From: Neodiprion pinetum
Taxonomy: Eukaryota; Arthropoda; Insecta; Hymenoptera; Diprionidae
Assembly (NCBI RefSeq): GCF_021155775.2
Contig: NC_060232.1
Coordinates: 7,385,257-7,449,256 of the forward strand
Direction: 5' to 3'
Length of the DNA stretch: 64,000 nucleotides
Below, piece after piece: positions 12,301 through 48,797 of the stretch. A program made the position numbers and the translations under genes. How positions within the stretch are numbered: the stretch's first letter is position 1; every line of letters begins with the position of its first letter. The notes beneath the pieces are model-generated. The model did not search any database. It was not told where the DNA came from and saw nothing but the letters and a program-made list of their open reading frames with translations.

Positions 12301-15300
12301 CTTACTTTTCCTGAGTGTGTATTTGTCGAATTATAACAATAAATAATGCAAAATACGTCGACGGAGAATGAAGTTGGGTTCAATAAGATATCAGAATCAC
12401 GTTGAATTCCAATTTCTCTCAACAATCAAATCGCAATATGCGATTCGTGCAACGCGTCGACGTCGCGTAACGCGTAGTAAAAGTCGGACCGTAATATTTC
12501 TGTGCCCGGAGTGTTATTTTTTGTCCGAAGTTGCATAATTGGGTGAGGTAACGTTTGTCATCTCGACTTCTCGTCGTGTACGCGTGTAAGAGCACGACGT
12601 CTATTCATCTAGCAGACACCGCACAGCTAGCTCTCGCTCTCAACTCGCTCCACGCTTTCAAAGAGGCCCGTCCACCTTGCACATCTCTCGCTCTAAGGAT
12701 ATATTTATAGAACACTCAACTCGTTGAGATCTTAGAAACGATTATAGGAATCTGGAAACGCTGTTACGCCTCCACTCGTCCCAAGATAATTCCATCTTTT
12801 GAGATGTCGGCTCGACGCACGTTCCACTCTCTTCGATCCCTTTCGTAGTCTCACAATATTATACCCATAATGTTGTACAGGAACGGCGTGCATGCGATCA
12901 CCGCTGGCGGCGATATCATCCACGCAGCACGTTCTTCAGCTCTTATTATTATCTGGATCCCGCGTACATGTAAGGAGATAAGAAAGACAATCAAAAAAAA
13001 AAACAGAAGAAGAAAAAAAAAACGGAGAAGATTCACCCTCGGGGAGAATCGGCAGTCCAGCTGCGATTCCTAAGCCTCTTTTATGAGATTAGAGGGAAGA
13101 CGGCAATAAGCCAACTACAGCGATTCTAAGCGTCGTGTATACTGATATTCTTTTCGTAAGAAATTCGAGTCAGAGGTCGAGCAAGTGTTCAAATCATTTT
13201 TTCGCACTAAAGTACAAATAGCACAGGTCTGCAATCAAAAAACTGCACACATTTTTTATACCGATTTTTATAGATTTATACTTACTGAAACCGGGAAAAA
13301 TAAAAAAATTCTTATTTCTTGAACTCGTGTTTGTTGTTTCAATCAAAGTGAAACTCTCGGTTAACTCGTTATCTGGTATCCTATTCTGGTTCCAAAAATC
13401 CTATGCAAAAGTTATTTCTTACTTTCATTTAATGTGTACTAGAGTGAGACACAAGATAAATACAAACAGAAAATGGAAAGCGGTAGCGTGTTCAGAGAAG
13501 TATCAAAGAGAAGAAAAAAAAAGTTAATAGACAAAGAATGAACACGGAATGTTGAGTACATAGATTTGATGAAGAAATTGTTTTTTTAATTTTATAAGAA
13601 ATATTGTTCAGCTCGTTGTAACGAAACGGTGGTTTTTTCATGCGAACACCTTGTATTTTGCAAAAATACTGTACGTAATGGAGGAAAATGAAAGTGATTT
13701 TTGGATTCAGGAAACCCGAAAACGTAACATTTACCAAAATCATCCCATTCGGATGAGATAAACTATTTTTTGCAGACCTGTGATAATTGTTCCAGTTTCA
13801 GATCATAAGTATTGTAAGGCTTTTTTACTCCGAACATTGAGTGCAAATTTCGAGCACCTTACAGATTCCGTACCTCGAGAAGCGTTTCTCACGACGAGAA
13901 TCGGAGCTGAAAGTTAATTGCCGGAGTCTATTGAAGCGTCGCTCTGTAAATTTTCAACAAAAACGCTCTGGGCTCCAAGGAGAGAGAGCAGACACAGCGT
14001 AGTAGTTCGGGTGTTGCGTTCGTTTTTAGCTTCCACGGGTATAACACCGACAGCCCAAGTAGGATAAAAAGATCAAGGCTCTAGGATCGAACTGGGTCAG
14101 CAGGGCTAATTCAAAGTTACTCTTATCGCCGGCACCGAGGCCCGAACATTCTCTGCCCAATTTTGTCCTCCCTCTTTGATTGCGAGCCGCGCTGCAGCGC
14201 GGTAATTGCTTTCGGACAATATCTAGTCCGGCTGAACCTGTAACTCACTCGTCAGTGGTGAATGACGACGAATCCACTCGACCTTTACTCGGGTCTCCGC
14301 CGAATTCTTAATTTATATATAAGAAATAAACTAAATTCGACGGGTTGACACACTCGGCGCCACGCAGCCACTTTCATTGGCACAAATTGCGTTTCGATTT
14401 GGGAAACGCTAGAGCGGCGAGAGGTTAACGATCCGTACTCACACTTTCTAGCAATGAATCAAAGAAAGTGTGAAACGAAAGATCGCGCCTTTTCTTCTCC
14501 GCTCTTTAATACCGATGAAATTGATCATTCGTATCTATGACTGTCTTTACGCTATAATTATCTATTCATATTTCTTGCTCCGTGAGCGCCAAGATCTCAG
14601 CGATTCGCTCGATCTCGTTTCCTGAAAATAAACGATCCTGTAATCACGGTGCGAGTTTGAAGTTTCTACTTCAACGTTAGCTCGAGCTTGTACGGAGCGT
14701 TTTCTTGTAACCGTGCAATCGCAATGTTCCGGTACGTGTAACCCACGTATCGCAGAATGTGAGCCGGTGATACGTGTCAGGAGATTTTTCGCGAAGTGTG
14801 CAGGCGGAGAGAGAAAGGAAAGGAGAGAGGAAGCAGCTGATGGCAAGAGAGACGGAGGGATCGTTAACTCGCGGTGATCGGTTGACCGAGTAATTCTCTT
14901 TAAACCGGTCGACATTCTTGCCAAGGTCTGACCATGTTTGAGCATCATCTGCAGAGGTGGTGAACGATATTGAACTTGGAGGCCTCTGGCGAGGTATTTG
15001 AATATACGTATATATACAGGTTTCGAGTAATTACCCTAGGTGAGATAAGAAGCGTAGTTAGAGTAATAACATATTACACTGTATGATAATAATCTTCGAG
15101 GCGTAATTACAAAGGCCGAAATGCGTGTTTGGCCACAACGTGAGGCGTTTCCGTACTTCTGCTCGTATAATAATTCGATATTAAATTCTTCCATTAGAGT
15201 GTAATTTGAAATTTCAACTAAACCAGCCAACCGAATCACTCGCGTAGCGTGTCTGCGGCACGGGACTGTTAAGCCCGGGAGGCGTAAAGTTGATTCCGGT

Positions 15301-18300
15301 TCGTCGGACCCGTTGCAGAAGCAAATTGCCGCAGCTATGACGAGCACGCGTACTGCTCGAGCAACTCGGCTGAAGATTAGTTCTTTGTCAAAATCTCGGA
15401 AGAATAAGCTTTTCAAACGCCAAAAGTATACAGGGACTACACGGCGTGTATACGTAAGGCTGGCTCGAAAAGTTTCACTCGAACACAAGCGAGAGGGTGA
15501 TGCGAGAAACGTGAATTCGGAACTGATGACAAAATTTTCTAACAAGAAAGGTGCTTGTCAATTTTGAATCGCCTATGTACCATCGTTATAAAACGATATT
15601 TATTTTGATTCGATCACGTCTGGTTTTTGGGTTACAGCTACTATCAGTAATATTGATTGTTTATCGTTTTGACTTACCTTTTTTGATTCAAGGTGTTTTG
15701 TTATTTACTATCAATACCAGTTAATTAGTTACAATGAATAACAAAACACCTTGAGTCAAAAAAGGTAAGTCAAAACGATAAACAATCAATATTACTGATA
15801 GTGGCTGTAACCCAAAAACCAGACGTGATCGAATCAAAATAAATATGGTTTTATAATGAGGGTAGATAGGTATTTCAAAATTAGTAAGCACCTTTCTTGT
15901 TACAAAATTTTGTCGACCAGTGTACCGCAACACTATGTACAACATCGTTTTTGTTCGTGAAAACTGTATTTTTGGAAAAAGTAAATAAATCATATTACAA
16001 TAAAACTATTCGTAGGTATACAAAATATTCTAATATCAATTCTACGATACCAAATCATGTTCCTGACGTAATCAGATCAAAGTTTTCATTTTACACACAA
16101 AAAGTGAATTTTTGTCGAACACAACTGCGAAGAACGTCACGTGTGAGATCGAGACCAAGATCGTCGCGTCACCTTGTAAGTCGACGGCCAAGAGAGAATA
16201 GGATTTATGAATTCTTCCAAAGGATTAAGTTGCGATGAGAAAACGTGGCTCATACCTTCTAAGGGGTCGTCCTTGCCCAGGGCTTGTCGTTTCTGTACCC
16301 TTGTCCTCTTTGTTCCTTCATAGTTGATCATTCTTTCTTCATAATAAATCGCTGCCGCCTTGTTCGTAACATCGTAGTGCAGTTAGAACCTTCGATATGG
16401 AAGTCGACGTAGTTCTGGTCACGAGTTTTAAACACCGTATTCGTCTCAGCTCATTCGGCTCCTTGAAGCAGTACTAACAGTAAGTACCTTCTTCCACACT
16501 AGCTGGAAGGCGGACTTGAACACGACGAGCGACGTAGTACGTGGCAAGGCAATACGGAAGCCAGGAATCAATACGTGGTGCATTCACCTTTGACAATCGC
16601 TCACTTCCCTCCTGAAAAGTGCATGTAAGGTACTCAAAGTTTATGCAGACGAGTTAATCGATCTTATTGAATTGTACGAGAGATTTGTCCTTGGTATCAT
16701 AGTCAGAGAATAAAAAACATTTTCTTTTATTTGGGTAGTTGTCAAATGATTATCCACATACGTCACGTAAGGTATTCCAACAAATTTTATAGTTTCGAAG
16801 AGGGCCCCAACCAACGGACTGAAACGTCAACATCGATGGATGTTTTTTATTCACTGACTTTGGATACCAAGGAAAAATCTCTCGCTCAAAGTTTGTACGC
16901 GAATAAACCTTGTGCTGTACTGTCTGGAAAATACTTAGGTACTCTTACGGGAATTAAGGCTTCTTTTCAGAATAATCTTGTGTGCAGCGTAGCGATGACG
17001 GAAGCCGAATGACAAAGCTTTCGAGTGATATGAGATTATTTATAGTGAAATTTTCATCCAGCTGCTGGTTTGTCCGTTGCAGTCGTTACAGACACGCCGA
17101 ACCTGTTCTCTCTGTGCGATTCCTCATGCATGAACATCACGAGAGTAAATTTACTCGAGACAAGTTGGACAGGTTTGCGGCTGCCATTTGAAGACCGTAT
17201 TCAAAAACTCGTTCGACGCGTGTGTTGCAGCTTTTGAAGAATGATTCAACGCGTCTGGGGTATGGAAGGTTTTTTGCTTTTAGCCATTCGAATTCGGTTC
17301 AAACAACGGACAACGTGCTTCCAGGGAGACTCCTCTACACGCGAAACGTACTCCAGGTAGATTAGAAGGCGTATATTTTGCGAGACGGATTATTTCGTAA
17401 CGACATCGAGCGAACGGTGTAATTGAATTAGAGCTAATAACGCGCGGGTACCATTGTACATGTCACTTGTTACACCACGTTCTCCAAGGTCGGTATTAAC
17501 TTGGGAAAATGTATACCAAGGTACAATTTGCCAAGTATAGAGCGTCCGATTCGTCCAAATTCTCACCGGGTTGAGAACTCCTGCCTGTCAGCTATACAAC
17601 CAAGGTGGTTGTGTGCACGGAGGCTAGTCAGCATGCACGTATACATGGAATAATGGAAGGTACATTGACGGAGTGACTCACGCCCGGCTCCGAAGCTCCT
17701 CCGCCTTCCTCCCTATTCCGCAACGCTGCAACCACCAGCAAGTGGACTCTTCACTTTGTGCCACGTAGACTTTAGTGCCCCGGCTACAAGGCTCATACGT
17801 GCCACCACCCAGTGCTGCATCTAGTACATTTTCCTGGGTCTCTTATGCACAGAGTGAAAAGAGGGACAAGATACGAGGAGCAGAAACGATGTCGCCAATG
17901 ATTGCTCGCATGTCGTGTGAGAATCATGGCAAGTGGACAGTGTCAATTGACAACTCGAGTTCACGGGAAGAAATTCGACCCGAGTAACAGTGACTTATTA
18001 CACACCATGGAAGTTCATCAACGAACTCTGAAGCGCGTAAGAAACCAGAGGAAATTAACCGCTTCTGTGTCAATGATCTTTGGAAGCCTTGGAAGCGACT
18101 TGAAACTTGCGGTCTTGTTTAAACGGCCCTTGAAGCAGTAGCATAGAATCCTGTACCCGACAGCCTCGACCTTAACTAGCTGCCCTTTGCGGCACATCAG
18201 CGCAAACTTTAACTTAGTCCTGCGGATGAATTATCTGGTGTACCGTAACGATTGCAGCGATGTGAAGGGTTGGTTCTTCGCCCCGTTTATTTTGGGGTCC

Positions 18301-18616
18301 GAAGGCGCGCGTCGAGGGTAAGTAATAATGTATGACACGAGGTCCGAATTATCGATTCCTGCCTTGGCGAGCAGAGTGCGCTGTGTAATAGTTTGTTGTT
18401 ATTCTACCTGGGTTGCTGGGGCAGCTAACAAGGAAAGTACGGTTCTCACGTGGTCTTAAGATTGGGTCAAATCCGCAGAGAAGCGCGGCCTGATTGCTAC
18501 GTGTAAAGTCGAATAAGGACTGGGAAGTACCGTCGGTTCGTCTCAGTTTAAAAAGAAAAAAAAAACCGATCTCGCGTATGATCTAAATCGTGGATCGGTT
18601 CTTTTGTCTGTTCCAG
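9372..18616. other. Gene-poor region upstream of APC; possible noncoding APC leader exons
   Basis: I found no protein-coding gene. Open frames up to 169 codons occur on both strands but lack family signal. Two stretches could be untranslated first exons of APC: one ending at about 11504 with AAG|GTATGT, preceded by CpG-rich DNA at 10.8-11.3 kb, and one ending near 16480 with a GTAAGT donor. Both would splice to the strong acceptor at 18616. A palindromic inverted repeat sits at 15527-15914. RNA-seq is required to confirm any leader exon. Confidence 0.4.
15527..15914. repeat. Long palindromic inverted repeat (MITE-like hairpin)
   Basis: The left arm (about 15527-15705) is repeated as its reverse complement at about 15736-15914 with a ~30-base spacer. 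The outer ends match (ACAAGAAAGGTGCTT against AAGCACCTTTCTTGT) and the inner part is near-identical over more than 100 bases, including GACTTACCTTTTTTGA against TCAAAAAAGGTAAGTC. A few mismatches cluster toward the outer third. The transcript would fold into a ~180-bp hairpin. A nonautonomous DNA transposon or a recent inverted duplication are both possible; I did not identify a target-site duplication. Confidence 0.85.
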
Positions 18617-18633
18617 TTCGGTCCCAGGATCGG

Positions 18634-18707
18634 ATGGAGCGCGGTGAAGGATTGTCGAAGAGGAAGATCTGCGGGCTGCAGGGTGAGACTTGGAATAGCT
18701 GCGAACG

Positions 18708-18711
<4 letters not shown>
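18634..18711 (+). promoter_or_regulatory. Upstream ORF overlapping the APC start codon (ATGA)
   Basis: In the leader exon a 25-codon frame starts at ATG 18634. Its TGA stop at 18709-18711 overlaps the APC start ATG at 18708-18710, forming ATGA. This geometry favours termination-reinitiation control of translation. Whether it is used depends on this leader being the real one; the exon has a strong acceptor ending at 18616. Confidence 0.5.
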
Positions 18712-42829
<24,118 letters not shown>

Positions 42830-44631
42830 ATAGAGAAATGAATAGAATTCAGTAAGTTGCAAGGGTAGCATTGATTTTCTTTATTCATCTGTTTGATTGA
42901 GACTGGTCATCCCAATTCGGTAGCTTGCCCAAAGTCTACACGGTTGCGTTTTTAACATTTTAAATATTTATTCATATTGCCCTTGCTGGATACTTTTGTA
43001 TATTCGTTCTGTGATTTTAAGGTAGTGGTTTTAATTACTTGTTACTATTCGATCAAACTGCCAAGATTATGAGCCTTTGCCGGCAGAAATTTTCTTTTTA
43101 AATCCAATCACGGAGTTGGAATGACCGGTTTTACGGACTTTTTTACTTATACTCTTATTGCATTGGTCAATGTGCAATTTGATATGTTACGCAGCAAATA
43201 ATATCTAGGTGCGTGGATTGCGTGAGAAAGTAATACCTTACGTTTTGAAAGCTGAAGATATGTAACTGTAAATATGATAATCTCCATACGATTGATTGAC
43301 ATAATTTATAGTACAGACCAGCAGATTATTTATCACATTTAAATATTTATTTTACTGTGTATATAATGAAAGAAGATAGAGCAAATAGGAAGGTTAATCG
43401 TTAATATGTATGTAATCAGATATTATGTATGTAATGTACAACATTTACGAGATTAGGTATTCATTGTCATTCATTGTAGTTTTGAGATGAGATGATTTCA
43501 AAGAAGATACTGTTTTTTTTTTAGTTTTTTCATTTTTTTTTCTTTTTTTTTTTTCACTCAGTCCAAGAATAAGAGTGTACCGCTCTTTATTAAAAAATGA
43601 GATGTATGTAATTATATTTCAAGACTGATAGTGGCGTTGACAGAAAATTGATTTTGCGTATCATTCTAATGGCGCATGATAAAGGAAAAAAATTCGTGGT
43701 AAAATGTAGTAAAGAAAACTTATAGCTGTACAATGGTCTACGTTACGAGAAGAATTTTACACCTTCTACAAACACTTTTTTGCAGCACAACAGGTGCAGG
43801 TAGAGAAATACAGGCCTTTGTAACTATCACTTTTATGTTTCTAGTCTGCCCGCAATTTTGTAGGGGTAACAAAGCTTATATTTTGAACATGAATTAATAC
43901 CTAAAGATGTACGTTCAACATTTATCCAATACTTATCTACCAACTATTCTCCAAAATCGAACTATATCGTCATTTCTCGATGTATACAGACCAAATTAGA
44001 CATTTTTGTTTTGCTAGACTGAAGAATGTCGCTACAATAATGGTTTACTGTATCGAAATAACGTGTTAAGCCACACATGCGTTTCCTACATCGATTGATT
44101 TCTTTACATTTATTTTCTGTATTAAATAATTACTTTCGTACGTTTTCCTATCATAATATTGTCTTTGATATAAAGACTTTTATAAGTACCTAGGTGTATA
44201 TATTAATTTATTTTTCTACGTTCTTCTCTGTTGTTTCATTTTCACCCCCAACCTGAGTCAAACACAAACAAATATTCTCCGATGGAGGTGAATGCTTGGC
44301 GTGGTACTCGAACGGACTGCCGCGATCTGTGTAATTGAGAAGGGAAAAGTTTTCTCTTATTTATATTAGACCCTGTTCCAGTTCAGGTTAATTAAATTTA
44401 ATCTTCCCAACTTGGAAAAAAAATAATCAGGGTCTGATTAGTTTTTGATAAATATTAGTTTTATTGTATTTGGTCTGTATAACACCTCAAATTTACTATC
44501 CGAGGTTCTTATGCAATCACTTCATAATAGCCTCTCTATTCTATAATAGATATTAGATGTATTTCTTTCGTTCTTATGCTTTATGTTTGACCAATATTCA
44601 ATAATTTGTATATTAATTACCATGTAATAAA
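42830..44631 (+). other. APC: APC 3' UTR and poly(A) region
   Basis: AT-rich DNA with T runs (about 43510-43555) and no coding content. A canonical AATAAA at 44626-44631 is the best late poly(A) signal; another occurs at 44698-44703. The 3' UTR would be about 1.8 kb and end within 150-200 bases of the convergent SKIC8 stop. Confidence 0.55.
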
Positions 44632-44781
44632 ATTTATAGCTAATATTGTTTTTCATTTATCAGAATATCCTGATTTGCGTGAACGCATCATGCGTAAAAT
44701 AAAAATGCGCCCAATCAACTCGGTTTTTAATATGAGGCAAAAAAATAAGATCAACTTCCATGTTATGTTAAAAAAGCATTG

Positions 44782-44787
44782 TTTATT
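44782..44787 (-). terminator. Poly(A) signal of SKIC8
   Basis: Plus-strand TTTATT (AATAAA on minus) lies 28 bases after the SKIC8 stop codon, implying a very short 3' UTR. Confidence 0.6.
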
Positions 44788-44814
44788 CACAATACATTTT
44801 ATATATACAAATCT

Positions 44815-46943
44815 TCATACAGGACAATCGTAAAGGTTAATAGATTTGTCTTCGGATACTGACACGAGCATGTTATTTTTATCAGGACTATACTTTACTC
44901 CCCATACCTGAAATTTAAAAGTCATTACAATATTAGCAAGTCAACGTGAAGTAGAAAAAAAAAACATTGCAGTAAATTTTTTCAGTACCTGGTCATTGTG
45001 CTCATTGAATGTATGAAGGCACTGCCGTTGGGCTAGTTCCCATACTTTGACGGTGTGATCCGAACTACTGGAGGCAAATTTTTGCCCATCAGGAGCAAAT
45101 GCTACTCCCAGTACCCAAGATGCATGACCCGAAAGAGTTCCCGCCACATTAGCATCTTTTCTAAGCATTGGAAAAAGGTAAGTTTAAATACATGTCTGTC
45201 AATCAAATTTCACAATAATTGTTATCAAACTTCTACCTACTACAAGTATCAATAAAAAAAAAAAAAAAATAGCAACTCTTCTCAATAAAATTCAAAGTTT
45301 TTCCACTCACATGTCATATAGTTTCATGTGTCCATCATCAGATGCAGTTAAAAGGAGTTGAGAGTCCGGTGAAAAACTAAGAGATCTGATTGGCATAGCG
45401 TGTCCTGTTGATGGTTACTATTCGTGAACATATCTCAACTTTCCAATAATTGAAAAAATGTTGAAATTATGAACTTTATCAGGGTTACATACCTTCAAGA
45501 GTCCGTAGTACTTTCCCATGCACCACGTCAAAGATATTGATTATTCCATCTATAGCCCCACTGGCAATATATTTTCCATCGGGACTCTAGATGTCAAAAT
45601 TGTGTGATAAAAAATATAATTTAAGTGCGCAAAGCGAAAGCTTTTCAGCATATGAGAAACAAAGTATATTGCGAATCGGAAACACATTTCAATAATTCTG
45701 GTGGTAGTATGCGCATAGTTTCTGTATTCTAAAATATAGCCCAGTAATGACACAAAGTGTACGGTGTTATAATGGAAATGGATCCCTTATACAGTAATCA
45801 GGTTGACCAAGTCCATCATAAATATGAAACTGAGATTGAAGGAGTGTATTAAAATAGAAGCAGAATAGATTTTCTCTAAAATGTTGAGTCCTGCCTTATA
45901 ATAATTGCATTATACTTGGCACTTGAAACTGAAGTTGTCAAATCTTTTGAGGCATTGATTCAGAGTATTTTGAAGGCAGTAGAGGAGACAATTTCTGAGA
46001 AAAATTGTAGTTTGAACAGTTATGTTTTAATTTACTTACATATGCAACACTTAACGTGAATTTTCCACCTCTGGTGTCTAGGGTCTGTTCTTGTTTTCCA
46101 CTTTCTGTTCCATACAGATGAATCTTTCCAGCGTGACTTCCAGAAACGATGAATTTATCATCTGGCGAGAAAACTACCGTCCAAATATCCACAGGGCCAA
46201 CATCTATGCTGGACACTTTTTCACCAGTGTCCAAATCCCAAAGTCTAAGACTTGAGTCCAACGAGCTTGAGGCACATTCTGACAATTTATAAACAGTAAA
46301 TTTTCAAACCGTCAGACAACAGGAAATGAAAGATCAGTAGTCTAGCTGTGGAGGAAGCTTGCAAACCCTTATAACGATCGCAACTCACTTGTTCCGTCGG
46401 AATTAACGGCAACTGAGACAACGCCTAAAGAATGTCCAGTCAATTTGTGCTTCAGCTTTAGACCGCCGTTGGATACTTGCCAAACTTTGACACAGTCATC
46501 AACGGAGCCAGTCACTATATACTCTCTAGTCTCGTCTTCATTGGATCGCATCGAGTCTCTGGAAGGACGAATGGATGTAATTGACGAACACAGTATGTTA
46601 GATTGAATCGAATTCGTGCTCATGTTTCGACTATTTAATGTTGATGCATAAACCTTGAATTCTCATTATCCGGCCCTGCGTCACTTTTCTTCCTCATGGA
46701 ACCCCAGGCACAGGTCCATACGCTGTCTTCGTGCGCATTTTCAGTTTTGTGCGTCAATGCGTACTAGAAATAAACGACAGTTACAAGATTTTCACACTCG
46801 TATTATTCAGGTTCACATTGTAACCATCTTCCTTCATTTTTAACAATGTTTTGACAGAGAACCGGCTGTATGATAATATAACCTAAAATATGACAGTGTG
46901 AAGATTAACGAGATTCGCAATACGCAGTCTTCGGACTCACCAT
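44815..46943 (-). CDS. SKIC8: SKIC8/WDR61, WD40 subunit of the SKI complex and Paf1 complex
   Basis: Eight exons on the minus strand: 46943-46941 (ATG only), 46763-46654, 46558-46389, 46278-46040, 45586-45493, 45404-45311, 45160-44989 and 44907-44815. They join in phase to 975 nt, 324 residues (human 305). WD40 repeats run throughout. Near-identical blocks to human WDR61 include ENAHEDSVWTCAWGS, SLDSSLRLWDLDTG, LSVAYSPDGKYIASGAIDG, GHAMPIRSLSFSPDSQLLLT, LSGHASWVLGVAF and the ending YDCPV. SKIC8 helps the SKI helicase feed mRNA to the cytoplasmic exosome and also associates with the Paf1 transcription complex. The start codon is the last three bases of exon 1, directly before GTGAGT. The extra residues relative to human lie in the first repeat. 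Confidence 0.96.
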
Positions 46944-47313
46944 TTCGTAAAAATATCTTCCTTTTCGCAGGTCGAACCGTCTCGTGAAATCGAATGTTAA
47001 TTAATTAAACAACTAGTATCACTCAGTCGATTTATTATGATCACACGTAGTATCACGAATGTTTCAGGTTAGTTTTCTACGACTACGCTTACTGTTTATC
47101 CGAGTTTAATTAATGTTCATTCTTTCTTGTTGGTTCATTAAAATATCACAATATTTTAATCTACTTTTATCGTATCACGGTACCTATTCCACAGCCTCGA
47201 ATATTTTTTATTCCTCACTTCAATTCAGTCAGGCCAGCGACTATTTCGTCGGGGTTATTTAGCGAAGTTCAACAATGGCCGACTAGATGTAAGCCGGGCA
47301 ATTGTCAATGACG

Positions 47314-47321
47314 TGACGTCA
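47314..47321. promoter_or_regulatory. CRE-like TGACGTCA upstream of SKIC8
   Basis: A palindromic TGACGTCA, embedded in GACGTGACGTCACG, lies about 370 bases upstream of the SKIC8 start codon in CpG-rich DNA, with an ATTGG box near 47346. This is a plausible promoter element for SKIC8 or a divergent transcript. Confidence 0.45.
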
Positions 47322-48468
47322 CGACCCGATCGAATTCCGGACTTCTGATTGGTCAAAAAGTGCGACGCGTCTGTTTACGCACTATTCCACAAATTACAAC
47401 TCGGAATTTTTCACGTTACGATTACTCCTTATACCGTTTTCATTCGGAAGTTTGGCCGACGATTCTCTTGCACCCGCATAACATTCGTGTATGCCGGGCT
47501 GCAGTGCTCAGAAGCATCTCGAAAGAGATCTTTGGTGAGGATCCCACCCGACGGAAGTCTTCTCGACTCCGTATCGATAGAGATTTTGCGTGCTTTCCAA
47601 TTGCTTTTCCCGTGGTGTCGGACACAGAGCACAAACTCAAACTCAAAACTCTTGCTCGTCGAAAACTGATATAAATAACATTCATTGGACATCGTTCTGC
47701 CTCGAAGTATGTCACGCAACTCGGATTGCTTGTAATAAAGCGATTCCCGAAAATAAGTCTCATGTGTTGAAAGTCTCGCATCTCTACGATCTAGCATTAA
47801 AAAGCCATTAGGTAAATGGGTGACTGCAAGTGTTGCGCGATTAACCTATGGAATTATCTACATTGTCAGTAGAATAGTCTGCAGTTACACAGGATGGTGT
47901 TTTTTTATTTTGCAAAATGTAAAAAAGGTGTTCTGACTTAATTGCCGAATTGTTTACAAACCTAACAGAGTTTTGAAATAAGGATTTCAGCTTGGAAACA
48001 GAATGATTTTCGGCTCTTTTCTGCAATCAATTGTAACCGAACCGGGTCAATTGATCGTTTCAATTCACTGGCAGTGGATTTGTATTACAAGTGAACTCAC
48101 ATACGGGACTATACTTAATATATTTATTAAATTTGTATTATTAGCACTCAAGCCGTACCATTAATATATCATGCATGAACGTCGGTAAATAATGCACGTG
48201 CAAGCTGAAATTGAGGCATACTCTTTCCAGTAATTTGCGAATATCGATGTGCATCCGTTATGCACAATGTTGCAAAGAATGGCCTGAATCCGTCACGTGT
48301 GGCGAGGCTCGAGTAGGCCTTTGCATCGGCACACTGGAAGTTCCTGTTTCCGATTGCACAGCTGGAGTTGGTCGAGCGTAAGTCGTCGACGCCCTCGACC
48401 GCTACCCTGACCTGTTTGTGCAAATTTCTCGATACACGCACTCTGTTTTACCCTAATTGAGTTTAAGC

Positions 48469-48510
48469 ATAAATACAACGAACATGACTGACCCGTGCAC
48501 TATATCAGTG
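48469..48510 (+). promoter_or_regulatory. Candidate Osiris core promoter (TATA-like plus initiator)
   Basis: ATAAATA at 48469-48475 is followed about 35 bases later by TCAGTG at 48505-48510, matching the arthropod initiator TCAGT at normal spacing. The predicted leader is about 290 bases if unspliced. Confidence 0.35.
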
Positions 48511-48797
48511 TCGTCTATACTCAAGGTACAGTGTTTCCATCGTTGCTGAAACATCCGCGCCAAGTTCTTTTTTCCCAGCTAGGCGGAATAACAGTTTTGC
48601 CAGTAAACCTTTCGGCCTCGTTTCAAGGTACTTGTCGCATCGGAACGAAATCGCTGGAAGCATTACAGAACGAGGAGCACGAGGTGATGATTCATACCTT
48701 TTCACCTGCTTCGCTGATTACAATCATCGTGCGACGGTCTTCTGTGTTCTAAAATATTCACGTCATCTTCATATCATTGTCTACACAGTTGTGCGAG

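Larger units (their letters stand above)
46944..48797. other. Intergenic region SKIC8 - Osiris
   Basis: Contains the SKIC8 promoter (about 47000-47350). Overlapping open frames on both strands at 47349-47811 have no recognisable content. A 90-codon minus-strand frame at 48441-48169 has coding-like codon use but no known relative. The Osiris promoter and leader lie after about 48465. Confidence 0.45.

Noticed and set aside
15036..15545. 169-codon minus-strand frame
   Set aside because: Starts beside the inverted repeat, with no domain, splice context or recognisable motif; likely chance.
16731..17012. 93-codon plus-strand frame
   Set aside because: No recognisable family, ordinary AT-rich context, no splice or promoter support.
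47349..47811. Overlapping frames on both strands, one starting MPGCSA reminiscent of a THAP domain
   Set aside because: The MPGCSA frame stops after a few codons and the zinc ligands are not in register; no THAP domain can be read.
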